Shown here: positions 38,075 to 45,867 of the stretch, piece by piece | How the letters are laid out: every line of letters begins with the position of its first letter | Position numbering within the stretch: the stretch's first letter is position 1 | Assembly (NCBI RefSeq): GCF_025133575.1 | Contig: NZ_CP104011.1 | Span: 3,232,965 to 3,296,964, forward strand | Direction of reading: 5' to 3' | DNA length: 64,000 nucleotides | DNA from: Pseudomonas sp. GCEP-101 | GTDB taxonomy: Bacteria > Pseudomonadota > Gammaproteobacteria > Pseudomonadales > Pseudomonadaceae | Made by a program: the position numbers and the translations under genes | Notes under the pieces: generated by a model | Told to the model about the DNA's origin: nothing | What the model saw: only the letters and a program-made list of their open reading frames with translations | The model's database searches: none

Positions 38075-38296
38075 ATGAACGACAAACCGAAGAACCCGCT
38101 GCATGGCGTGACCCTGGAAGCCATCCTCAACCACCTGGTGGCGCAGTACGGCTGGGACGGGCTGGCCAAGCGCATCGACGTGCGCTGCTTCAAGAACGAC
38201 CCGAGCATCAAGTCCAGCCTGACCTTCCTGCGCCGCACGCCCTGGGCGCGGGAGCAGGTCGAGGCGCTGTACGTGAAGAGCGTGCAGGGCAAGTAA
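38075..38296 (+). CDS. VF530 family (DUF2132) DNA-binding protein
   Basis: A 73-residue protein of the VF530 family. The signature [20 protein letters not shown] is at the start, followed by [35 protein letters not shown] small all-helical domain is expected; DNA binding is suggested for the family but its role is unknown. The ATG at 38075 was preferred to one 11 codons upstream. Confidence 0.85.
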   Translation: MNDKPKNPLHGVTLEAILNHLVAQYGWDGLAKRIDVRCFKNDPSIKSSLTFLRRTPWAREQVEALYVKSVQGK

Positions 38297-38310
38297 CAGA
38301 GCGGCTTTGC

Positions 38311-38650
38311 GTAGGAGCGAGCTTGCTCGCGAATCGTTTGATGCCAAGGGTGCCCGGCGAGGTTCGCGAGCAAGCTCGCTCCTACAGGTTCAGGCGGGCA
38401 TGTGTGCGCTGGGCTATCCCCTCACCCCAGCCCTCTCCCCGAGGAGAGGGGGCCGTTCGGTGTGGTGGCTGCCAAGGAAGTCAGCCGGTAGGCGCGGAGC
38501 TCTTCGTAGGAGCGAGCTCGCTCGCGAACCGGCCCGGTTGCCCGTGGCATGAAGCGGTTCGCGAGCAAGCTCGCTCCTACAGGTTCAGGCAGGCAGGTGT
38601 GCTCGGGGCTTTCCCCTCACCCCAGCCCTCTCTCCGAGGAGAGGGAGCCG
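38311..38650. repeat. Tandem 195-bp duplication of REP pair plus CCCTCACCCC element
   Basis: Copy 1 starts at 38311 and copy 2 at 38506, exactly 195 bp apart. Each has a facing REP pair (38311-38385; 38506-38580), a shared AGGTTCAGGC segment, and a CCCTCACCCCAGCCCTCTC hairpin element (38418-38453; 38613-38650). A further reversed relative (CCCTCTCCCTCCGGGAGAGG) lies near 38710-38750. These fill the 475-bp gap between VF530 and the GT51 gene; no gene is visible there. Confidence 0.85.
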
Positions 38651-38771
38651 TTCGGGCGTTGTATATGAACCGAGTCAGCCGGCTAACGCAGCAATGCCAG
38701 AGCGCTCGGAACAGTCCCCTCTCCCTCCGGGAGAGGGCTAGGGCGAGGGGGCGGAGCCAATCGCCGCCCAC

Positions 38772-41700
38772 TCAGCGCCAACTCACCCGCAGGTTGTCCA
38801 GCCGCTCCTGGCAGCCGGTGCTGATGCCCGGTTCCAGGTACCCGGTCAGCAATGGCGCCATGCCCTTGAGCACCTGTACCGGCAGCGCCGAGGTGAACTT
38901 GAAGCCGTCCGACTCGCTGCCGGCCACGTAGGCGGTGAGCGTGCCGAAGTGGCGCGGGCCAATGTAGAAGACGAAGGTCGCCGTGCGGTTCATCGCCTTG
39001 GAGCTCTTCACCCAGCCGCTGCGGGTCACGCTCTCGATGCGGTTGTCGCCGGTGCCGGTCTTGCCGCCCATCACCAGGGCGTTGCCGTCGGCCAGCTTGA
39101 AGGTGCCGGACAGGCGCCGCGCGGTACCCGCATCCACGACCTGGGACAGCGCGGTGCGCAGCGCTTGGGCGACTTCCGAGCGCATCACCTGGCGGCCGTT
39201 GCCCGCCTCCGGCCCAAGGCTGACTTCATAGGGCGTGCCGGCGGCGAAATGCAGGCTGTCGATGCGCAGGGTCGGCTGGCGCACGCCGTCGTTGAGGATG
39301 ATGCCCATCAGCTCCGCCAGCGCCGCCGGGCGGTCGCCGGAGCTGCCCAGCGCGGTGGCCAGCGACGGCACCAGGTGGTCGAACGGGTAGCCCAGGCGCT
39401 TCCACTGTTCATGCAGGTCGAGGAAGGCCTCCACCTCCAGCATGATGCGGATGCGCTTGTCGCGGGCGTACTTGTGCCGGGACTTGAACAGCCAGCCGTA
39501 GACCTCCTTGCGCTCGGCGCTGCTGGCGGCCACGGCGTCGGCGAAGGTCGCCGCCGGCTGGCGTTGCAGGTAGCCCAGCAGCCACAGTTCCAGCGGGTGC
39601 ACGCGGGCGACGTAGCCCTGGTCGTTGAGGTTGAAGGCGCCCGGCCCGTAGCGCGTGTAGAGGTCCTCGATGCGCTTGTCGGTGAGCTTGTCGCCGGCGT
39701 ACTTGCCCTGCTTGAGGCGGTCCTGCAGGAAGGCGGCGAAGGTCGGGATATCCGCCTGCGGCTGCAGGTAGCGATGGATCGCCGCGAGCCGCACCGGCCA
39801 GGCGCGCAGGCCGTCGAGGAAGGTGCTCAGGCGCTCGTCGTTGTCCTTGCCCTTGTACTTCTGCCAGAAGCGCAGCAGGTAGACCTGGCTTTCCTTGTCG
39901 ACGAAACGGTCCAGGTAGTCCTGCCGGCGCGGGTCCTTGTCGTCGGCCAGCACGGCGACCTTGCTGCCTTCGTTGGCATAGATGTCGTGGCGCACCAGGT
40001 CGCGCAGCAGGCGCACGAAGGGCAGGTTGATCGACTCGCGCAGGGCGTCCTGCAGGGTCGGGATGCGGCCGTTGTCTTCCTTGCGGAAGTTGCTGAAGGT
40101 GTGGATGCCGCCGCCAGTGAAGAAGCTCTCGTAGGGGCTGGCGGAGTACTTGCGCTGCAGGGCGGCGGCGAGCATGTCCGGCAGGTTGCGGTCCTTGGCG
40201 GTCATCAGGTAGTCGATGGACCAGCGGCTGAGGTAGTCCAGCGGCTCCACCGGGACCTTCTTCAGCTCGGCGACGGACAGCGGGGCGTACTGCTCATGCA
40301 GGTCGGCGATGGTTTCCAGGTAGGTGGCGAGCACCCGCAGCTTCGCGGTGGAGCCCAGCTCCAGCTTGCTGCCTTCGTTGATGTCGAAGGGCTGCTCGGT
40401 GCTGTCGGTCTGCACCCGCACGCGGTTGCCGCTGGGCGTGCGCTCGAACAGGGTGAAGCTGTAGCGCACGTCCTTGGTCTTGTCCTTGGACAGCAGGTGT
40501 TCGCCGAACAAGCCGATCTGCTCGGCAAACGCCGGGTCGGACAGTTGTCGCAGGTAGCCGGTGACCTGCTCCTGCAACTCATGCTGCAGGGTGGTGGTGA
40601 AGCTCATGTCGAAGCGGTCGAGGTCGTACAGCGGCACATCGAGCATGCCGGCCAGGCGCGTGCGTGCCAGGCCGATGCCCTTGTTGTTCTCCAGCGGGGT
40701 GAAGCTCGGCTCGCTGCGCGGATCGCGGAACGTGAGTTTCTGCTTGAGCGCGGCGTCGCGCAGCTCGGGGGCGATCACGTTGTTCTGCGCCAGCAGGCGC
40801 AGGTAGCTGTCGGTCAGCACGGCCAGTTGGTCGCGGCCGCGGGCGAGATACCAGGAGGGCCGGCGGTGGGCGATCATCAGCGACACCACCTGGCGCAGCG
40901 CCTTGCCCTGGGCGGCCAGCTCCGCGCCAGAGCCGGGCGGGGTGTTGAGCAGCTTGTTGACCTGCTGGTAGTCGGCGCCGTACCAGATCCACAGGCCGTC
41001 CGGCAGGCCGCTCACCTCGCCGTAGCCGGGCTGCGCCGAGAGCGGGACGGAGTTGAGGTAGGTGAGGGCGACGTTGCGCCGCGCGGCCATGTTCTCCGCG
41101 CCGTTCCGGTAGGTGCGCACGCTGGCCGATGCCATCTGCCGCAGCTTGTCGGTGATGGAGTTGGTGCGGCCATCCTCGGAATGACGGTACTTCTCGATCT
41201 GCGTGGCCAGGGTGCTGCCGCCGGGGGCGTGGTTGCCCAGGCCGACCAGCTTGCCCACCTGCGCCACCGAGGCCTGGGTGAAGCGGCTCCAGTCGATGGC
41301 CGGGTTCAGGTAGGGGCGATCGGGATCGAGCAGATCGCGGTTCTCGATGAACAGCAGGCTGTTGACGATGGTCGGCGAGATGCTCTCGAAGTTGGCGTAG
41401 AGCCGCTGCGGATAGCGGAAGTTGTAGATCGGCAGGCCGCGGCAATCGGCGATGTCGACGCCGGCCTGGGCCTTCTCCGGGTAGGGCGGGAAGAGGCCGT
41501 GGCCGGTGTACTGCATCAGCGTGTCGGAGAATCGCGCCTGGCTGAGGGTGACGAAGTTGCGCTCGTGCAGGCGGCCGAGGAAGCCGGGCAACTGCTGGTA
41601 GCCCAGGCGCCGGTCGAAGGGCCCGCCCTGGGGGTAGACCACATTGCTGGTGCCGCCCTGTTCCAGGCTCCAGGTCAGGCCGGTGGCGTAGCGCGCCAGT

Positions 41701-41888
41701 TCGCGCGCCTGCAGCTTCGAGGTGCGCGCTTCATAGAGCAGCGCCGCGCCCATGGCGGCCAGCAACGGCAGGAGAAACAGGAAGAGGATCAGGAAGCGAT
41801 GGTGGTGGACTTTCTGCGAGGAAATACCGGGCCCCAGACTTCCCGGTTGACCTGCCACTTGCGTACCGGAATGCTTCGCTCTGCCCAT
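38772..41888 (-). CDS. Large GT51-like transglycosylase / penicillin-binding transpeptidase protein
   Basis: A 1038-residue membrane-anchored protein related to class A penicillin-binding proteins. One membrane span is at about 31-52, then a GT51-like domain (about 150-345), a linker, and a transpeptidase-like domain. The transpeptidase motifs are STAK (S513-K516), SIN (S619-N621) and KTGT (943-946), with about 320 residues between the last two. The GT51 motifs are altered: IENRDLLDPDRPYLNPAIDW and GGSTLATQIEKY replace the usual EDxxFxxHxG and GGSTITQQL. The ATG at 41888 was preferred to a far-upstream frame. A homolog stands in the same place in P. aeruginosa. Probably peptidoglycan synthesis or remodelling, function unproven. 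Confidence 0.8.
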   Translation of the reverse strand: MGRAKHSGTQVAGQPGSLGPGISSQKVHHHRFLILFLFLLPLLAAMGAALLYEARTSKLQARELARYATGLTWSLEQGGTSNVVYPQGGPFDRRLGYQQLPGFLGRLHERNFVTLSQARFSDTLMQYTGHGLFPPYPEKAQAGVDIADCRGLPIYNFRYPQRLYANFESISPTIVNSLLFIENRDLLDPDRPYLNPAIDWSRFTQASVAQVGKLVGLGNHAPGGSTLATQIEKYRHSEDGRTNSITDKLRQMASASVRTYRNGAENMAARRNVALTYLNSVPLSAQPGYGEVSGLPDGLWIWYGADYQQVNKLLNTPPGSGAELAAQGKALRQVVSLMIAHRRPSWYLARGRDQLAVLTDSYLRLLAQNNVIAPELRDAALKQKLTFRDPRSEPSFTPLENNKGIGLARTRLAGMLDVPLYDLDRFDMSFTTTLQHELQEQVTGYLRQLSDPAFAEQIGLFGEHLLSKDKTKDVRYSFTLFERTPSGNRVRVQTDSTEQPFDINEGSKLELGSTAKLRVLATYLETIADLHEQYAPLSVAELKKVPVEPLDYLSRWSIDYLMTAKDRNLPDMLAAALQRKYSASPYESFFTGGGIHTFSNFRKEDNGRIPTLQDALRESINLPFVRLLRDLVRHDIYANEGSKVAVLADDKDPRRQDYLDRFVDKESQVYLLRFWQKYKGKDNDERLSTFLDGLRAWPVRLAAIHRYLQPQADIPTFAAFLQDRLKQGKYAGDKLTDKRIEDLYTRYGPGAFNLNDQGYVARVHPLELWLLGYLQRQPAATFADAVAASSAERKEVYGWLFKSRHKYARDKRIRIMLEVEAFLDLHEQWKRLGYPFDHLVPSLATALGSSGDRPAALAELMGIILNDGVRQPTLRIDSLHFAAGTPYEVSLGPEAGNGRQVMRSEVAQALRTALSQVVDAGTARRLSGTFKLADGNALVMGGKTGTGDNRIESVTRSGWVKSSKAMNRTATFVFYIGPRHFGTLTAYVAGSESDGFKFTSALPVQVLKGMAPLLTGYLEPGISTGCQERLDNLRVSWR

Positions 41889-42118
41889 CTTCACGCCCCG
41901 CCCTTGCTTGTACGACAGCCCAGGTAGCGGACTCCGCCCACGTGATGGCCGGCGCCATCCTGGCACCGCGAAAGCCGCTTCCCCCGCGGCTTTCCTAACT
42001 TCCAGCGTAGTCGGCGGCAAAAAATCTGCGCGCCGCCCGGCGCCGTTCATGGCCATGCGGATTGATTTGCCGACGGCCAGCAGGTGCAATGTACGAACTT
42101 CGACAGGAACCCTTGCCC

Positions 42119-42376
42119 ATGCGTTCGCCTTTTCTGCCTTGCCGTCTGCCCCTGGCCGCGCTGTTACTGGCGTCCTTGAGCGCCCAGGCGGCGCCGATGC
42201 CGTTCTACCGCTGGCAGAGCAAGGTCGATGGCGCCTATACCTGCCAGCAGACGTCGCCGGGCAATGGCTGGCAGAGGATCGGCGGGCCGTTCCGCGACGC
42301 CGGCTGCCGCCAGGCGCTGCCGCAGACCCCGCCGCCCAAGGGGTTGGCGGTGCCGAAGGTGTTGAAGGGACGGTAG
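42119..42376 (+). CDS. Small secreted protein of unknown function
   Basis: An 85-residue protein with a clear signal peptide (about 1-26, LAALLLASLSAQA^AP). The mature part of about 59 residues has two cysteines (YTCQQT and DAGCRQ) that could form a disulfide. It is preceded by AGGAA about 10 bases upstream of the ATG. It is divergent from the GT51 gene. I do not recognise the family. Confidence 0.65.
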   Translation: MRSPFLPCRLPLAALLLASLSAQAAPMPFYRWQSKVDGAYTCQQTSPGNGWQRIGGPFRDAGCRQALPQTPPPKGLAVPKVLKGR

Positions 42377-42414
42377 GTCCGGCTTTTTCTGCCGGGACGA
42401 GTGCAGCTTGTCTA

Positions 42415-42533
42415 CCCTCACCCCCACCCTCTCCCAGAGGGAGAGGGGGCAGATTGTGCCGGCTGATTCTGTGGTTTCATCCTGCACCGGACGGTTCCCT
42501 CTCCCGCTTGCGAGAGAGGGTTAGGGTGAGGGG
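42415..42533. repeat. Large inverted repeat of CCCTCACCC / GGGTGAGGG elements
   Basis: CCCTCACCCCCACCCTCTCC (from 42415) and its approximate reverse complement ending GTTAGGGTGAGGGG (42533) flank about 80 bp; each arm also has its own small hairpin. It belongs to the same element class as 38418-38453 and 59681-59718. Confidence 0.75.
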
Positions 42534-42594
42534 CTTTTCGACTTTGCAGGAGCGGATTCATCCGCGATCGCATCTCCCACGCACGGAGCCGACC

Positions 42595-43272
42595 ATGACC
42601 GACCACGCCGCCCGAATCCGCCACAGCTGGCAAACCAACGCCGCGGCCTGGACCCGTGCCGTGCGCGAGCAGCGTATCGAGAGCCGGCGGCTGGTGACGG
42701 ATGCGGCGATCCTCGGCGCCATCGCCGATGGCCCGGCGCAGCGGGTGCTCGACATCGGTTGCGGTGAAGGCTGGTTGTGCCGCGCACTGGCAGGGCAGGG
42801 GCACCAGTGCGTTGGCGTGGATGCCGCGGCGCCCCTGATCGACGCGGCGCGGGCGGCGGGTGGCGCGCGCTTCGAGGTGATGGATTACGCGGCGCTGGTC
42901 GCCTCGGGCGCCACCCTCGGCCGGTTCGACGCGCTGGTCTGCAACTTCGCCCTGCTCGACGACCATCCCGCGCCTCTGCTCGGCGCGCTGCGCGACCGGC
43001 TCGTCCCCGGCGGGCGGCTGCTGATCCAGACTGTGCATCCCTGGACCGCCGGCGGCGACGAGCCCTATGCCGATGGCTGGCGGCTGGAAACCTTCAGCGC
43101 CTTCGGTGGCGACTTCAGCACACCGATGCCCTGGTACTTCCGCACCCTGGAGTCCTGGCTGGCGCTGCTGGCCGCCAGCGGCTGGCGCTTGCGGCAGCTG
43201 CGCGAACCGCGCCATCCGGAGACCGGCCAGCCCTGTTCGCTGCTGCTGGAGCTGCAGCCCGTGGTGGGCTGA
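42595..43272 (+). CDS. Class I SAM-dependent methyltransferase
   Basis: A 225-residue methyltransferase. The SAM-binding motif I is RVLDIGCGEGWLCRAL (about 50-65), followed by CVGVDAAAPLIDAAR, the motif II/III region FDALVCNFALLDD, and PGGRLLIQTVHPW. The N-terminus IRHSWQTNAAAWTRAV is typical of small Pseudomonas methyltransferases whose substrates are unknown. The ATG follows CACGGAG. Confidence 0.85.
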   Translation: MTDHAARIRHSWQTNAAAWTRAVREQRIESRRLVTDAAILGAIADGPAQRVLDIGCGEGWLCRALAGQGHQCVGVDAAAPLIDAARAAGGARFEVMDYAALVASGATLGRFDALVCNFALLDDHPAPLLGALRDRLVPGGRLLIQTVHPWTAGGDEPYADGWRLETFSAFGGDFSTPMPWYFRTLESWLALLAASGWRLRQLREPRHPETGQPCSLLLELQPVVG

Positions 43273-43339
43273 GCCGCTCTACACCGGCCCTGACTAGGGA
43301 GGCAGATGTGGCGAAACGCCGCTATCCCTTTGGTCACAT

Positions 43340-43356
43340 TGCACCTTGGTGGTGCA
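43340..43356. promoter_or_regulatory. Perfect NtrC-type binding site upstream of the amino-acid permease
   Basis: TGCACC-TTGGT-GGTGCA matches the NtrC enhancer consensus TGCACC-N5-GGTGCA exactly, 242 bp before the permease ATG. No convincing sigma-54 -24/-12 pair was found between it and the gene. The rest of the 325-bp gap (43273-43597) shows no gene. Confidence 0.5.
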
Positions 43357-43572
43357 GACGTTTCCTACGCAGTTATGTAACACTCGCCCGCGACCTCAGC
43401 CGTGGTCCTCCCGCAATGCCCACGTCCGCTTCACAAGAGCGGGCAGCCTCTTCCGGTGTGCCGTCCTGGAACTGCCAGACACTGCTCCCCCCGTGCCCTC
43501 CTGCGCGGTGGCGAAGCTTTTCCGGTGCTTCCGCATCCCGACTGCACTGCGAGTCCGCGGCTGATTACTCCC

Positions 43573-43580
43573 AAGAACAA
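43573..43580 (+). promoter_or_regulatory. Crc/Hfq catabolite-activity motif before the permease
   Basis: AAGAACAA fits AANAANAA and is followed at once by AACGAGG, the ribosome-binding site, 17 nt before the ATG. Confidence 0.5.
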
Positions 43581-43597
43581 AACGAGGTTGCATCACC

Positions 43598-44977
43598 ATG
43601 TCGTCCCACGATCTCCAAAGGGATCTCAACGAGCGGCACATCCGTCTCATGGCCCTGGGCGCCTGCATCGGCGTCGGCCTGTTCCTCGGCTCCGCCAAGG
43701 CCATCCAGATGGCCGGCCCGGCCATCATGCTCTCCTACATCATCGGCGGTCTCGCCATCCTGGTGATCATGCGCGCGCTGGGCGAGATGGCCGTGCACAA
43801 TCCCGTCGCCGGCTCCTTCGCCCGCTACGCCCAGGACTACCTCGGCCCGCTGGCCGGCTACCTGACCGGCTGGAACTACTGGTTCCTCTGGCTGGTGACC
43901 TGCGTCGCGGAGATCACCGCGGTGGCCATCTACATGGGCATCTGGTTCCCCGACGTGCCGCGCTGGATCTGGGCGCTGGCCGCGCTGGCGAGCATGGGCA
44001 CCATCAACCTGATCGCCGTGCGCGCCTTCGGTGAGTTCGAGTTCTGGTTCGCCCTGATCAAGATCGTCACCATCGTCGCCATGATCCTGGTGGGCGGCGG
44101 CATGATCGTCTTCGGCCTGGGCAACGGCGGCATCGCCACCGGTATCTCCAACCTCTGGAGCAACGGCGGCTTCATGCCCCACGGCATCACCGGCGTGCTG
44201 ATGTCGCTGCAGATGGTGATGTTCGCCTACCTGGGCGTGGAGATGATCGGCCTCACCGCCGGCGAAGCGAAGAACCCGCAGAAGACCATTCCCGGCGCCA
44301 TCAACTCGGTGTTCTGGCGCATCCTGCTGTTCTACGTGGGCGCGCTGTTCGTGATCATGTCGATCTACCCGTGGAACGAGATCGGCACCCAGGGCAGCCC
44401 CTTCGTGATGACCTTCGAGCGCATGGGCATCAAGACCGCCGCCGGCATCATCAACTTCGTGGTGATCACCGCCGCGCTGTCGTCCTGCAACGGCGGCATC
44501 TTCAGCACCGGGCGCATGCTCTACAGCCTCGCCCAGCACGGCCAGGCGCCGGCGGTGTTCGCCAAGACCTCCAAGGGCGGCGTGCCGCGCAATGCGCTGC
44601 TGCTGTCGATCTTCGCGCTGCTGCTGGGCGTGTTGCTGAACTATCTCGTGCCCGAGAAGGTGTTCACCTGGGTGACCTCCATCGCCACCTTCGGTGCGAT
44701 CTGGACCTGGGCGATGATCCTGCTGGCGCAACTGAAGTTCCGCCGCGGCCTCTCCGCCGCCGAAGCCGGCAAGCTGCAGTTCAGGATGTGGCTGTACCCG
44801 GTCAGCTCCTACCTCGCCATGGCCTTCCTGGTGCTGGTGGTGGTGCTGATGGCCTTCTTCGAGGACACCCGCATCGCGCTGTACATCGGCCCGGCCTTCC
44901 TGGTGCTGCTGACGGTGCTGTACTACGCGCTGAACCTTGCCCCCAAAGAGCAGGGCAGCGTTGCCAGCCGTGCCTGA
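43598..44977 (+). CDS. Amino-acid permease (APC family, ProY/HisP-like)
   Basis: A 459-residue 12-helix transporter of the amino acid-polyamine-organocation family. It shows RHIRLMALGACIGVGLFLGSA in helix 1, GWNYWFLWLVTCVAEITAVAIYM, and MFAYLGVEMIGLTAGEAKNPQKTIP. These resemble proline/histidine/aromatic amino-acid permeases; substrate is not certain. The upstream NtrC-like site and AANAANAA motif suggest nitrogen and carbon control. It ends in a strong terminator. Confidence 0.9.
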   Translation: MSSHDLQRDLNERHIRLMALGACIGVGLFLGSAKAIQMAGPAIMLSYIIGGLAILVIMRALGEMAVHNPVAGSFARYAQDYLGPLAGYLTGWNYWFLWLVTCVAEITAVAIYMGIWFPDVPRWIWALAALASMGTINLIAVRAFGEFEFWFALIKIVTIVAMILVGGGMIVFGLGNGGIATGISNLWSNGGFMPHGITGVLMSLQMVMFAYLGVEMIGLTAGEAKNPQKTIPGAINSVFWRILLFYVGALFVIMSIYPWNEIGTQGSPFVMTFERMGIKTAAGIINFVVITAALSSCNGGIFSTGRMLYSLAQHGQAPAVFAKTSKGGVPRNALLLSIFALLLGVLLNYLVPEKVFTWVTSIATFGAIWTWAMILLAQLKFRRGLSAAEAGKLQFRMWLYPVSSYLAMAFLVLVVVLMAFFEDTRIALYIGPAFLVLLTVLYYALNLAPKEQGSVASRA

Positions 44978-44995
44978 TGCGCGGTTGAGCGAATG

Positions 44996-45024
44996 AAAAA
45001 AGGCCTCCTCGGAGGCCTTTTTTT
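44996..45024 (+). terminator. Rho-independent terminator, possibly bidirectional
   Basis: AAAAAAGGCCTCC and GGAGGCCTTTTTT form a 13-bp stem with a 2-nt loop. With A and T runs on either side it can also end the convergent CHMI-family gene. Confidence 0.93.
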
Positions 45025-45035
45025 ATTGTGGCGAA

Positions 45036-45410
45036 TCAGGCGCTGGGCAGGCTGCCGGCCATGCGGGTCAGGCTGCGGTCGAACTCGGTGATCTCCAGCT
45101 GCAGGCCGACGGGGCGCTTGGCGAGGAGCGTGGCGAGCGTCTGTTCGGCCGTGGCGAACAGCGTGTCGACGATGCGCTGGCGCAATTCCTCCGGGCGACC
45201 GGGGGCGATACGGATCTGGATATTGATGAAGGCTTCATCCTGAGTGTTGGCGCCGACCTGGAACTCCTCGACGGCGCGGGCGAAGGTGCGCAGGCCGTTG
45301 AGGGGAAACACGCCCAGGGTCCGCGCGGCGTCGTGGAGCTTCTGTGCCAGGGCCAGCGGTGCGAGGTCGTCGGCGAGATTGGCGGTGTAGTCGATGGCGA
45401 TGTGGGGCAT
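45036..45410 (-). CDS. 5-carboxymethyl-2-hydroxymuconate isomerase family protein
   Basis: A 124-residue protein of the CHMI family, related to 4-oxalocrotonate tautomerase folds. It starts MPHIAIDYTANLAD, with the N-terminal proline characteristic of this superfamily, and shows INIQIRIAPGRPEELRQRIVD. True CHMI acts in homoprotocatechuate degradation, but no pathway genes are adjacent, so the activity here is uncertain. Confidence 0.82.
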   Translation of the reverse strand: MPHIAIDYTANLADDLAPLALAQKLHDAARTLGVFPLNGLRTFARAVEEFQVGANTQDEAFINIQIRIAPGRPEELRQRIVDTLFATAEQTLATLLAKRPVGLQLEITEFDRSLTRMAGSLPSA

Positions 45411-45500
45411 GGCGAGCGTCCGATATCCGTGATGCCAGCCATCCTAGGGCGACGGACTCGCTGGGGATATGCGGGTGACTACGTAGGCGCCGCTGCCATG

Positions 45501-45593
45501 CGGTTCGCGAGCAAGCTCGCTCCTACAGCCGGACTCCGGTGCGTAGGAGCGGACCTTGTCCGCGAAATCCATCGCGGATGAATCCGCTCCTAC
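45501..45593. repeat. Two REP classes in tandem
   Basis: A GGTTCGCGAGCAAGCTCGCT copy (45502-45526) is followed by GTAGGAGCGGACCTTGTCCG facing CGGATGAATCCGCTCCTAC (45543-45593). With the next two repeat entries it fills the 457-bp CHMI-M48 gap, where no gene is visible. Confidence 0.85.
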
Positions 45594-45624
45594 AGGGGAA
45601 TGCCGCTGCTTCGCGCGGCCCCTC

Positions 45625-45700
45625 GTAGGGCGTATAACGCGCCAGCGTTATCCGCCGTCCGGGCATCGGCGGATAACCCGTGCCGGGTTATTCGCCCTAC
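45625..45700. repeat. Inverted pair of the GTAGGGCGTATAAC class
   Basis: GTAGGGCGTATAACGC (45625) faces GGGTTATTCGCCCTAC (ends 45700) with inner palindromes CGCCAGCG and CCCGTGCCGGG. A separate intergenic repeat class, related to 20017-20039. Confidence 0.75.
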
Positions 45701-45777
45701 GCGCTGAACGGGGCTTTCGGCGGGCGCGGAGATTTCTCTGGAAGCCTTCAGAGTGAGAACGGCGCATTCGCTTTTTT

Positions 45778-45866
45778 TAGGAGCGAGCTTGCTCGCGAAC
45801 CGCATGGCACGGAACTTCCATGTAGGAGCGGGCCACGCCCGCGACCGCGCGCATGGCGCGCTCTTT
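45778..45866. repeat. REP copies at the 3' end of the M48 gene
   Basis: A TAGGAGCGAGCTTGCTCGC copy (45778-45802) is followed by GTAGGAGCGGGCCACGCCCG (45822-45844) and a GCGCGCATGGCGCGC palindrome ending just before the M48 stop codon. Confidence 0.8.
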
Positions 45867-45867
45867 T

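Noticed and set aside
38297..38771. Possible insertion sequence
   Set aside because: Only REP and CCCTCACCCC modules are present; no transposase frame or target-site duplication was seen.
38949..41927. 992-codon plus-strand frame opposite the GT51 gene
   Set aside because: Composition artefact of a high-GC gene read in reverse; the opposite strand has intact SxxK, SxN and KTG motifs.
43357..43597. Sigma-54 promoter for the permease
   Set aside because: No GG-N10-GC pair with good TGGCAC/TTGC context was found despite the NtrC-type site.
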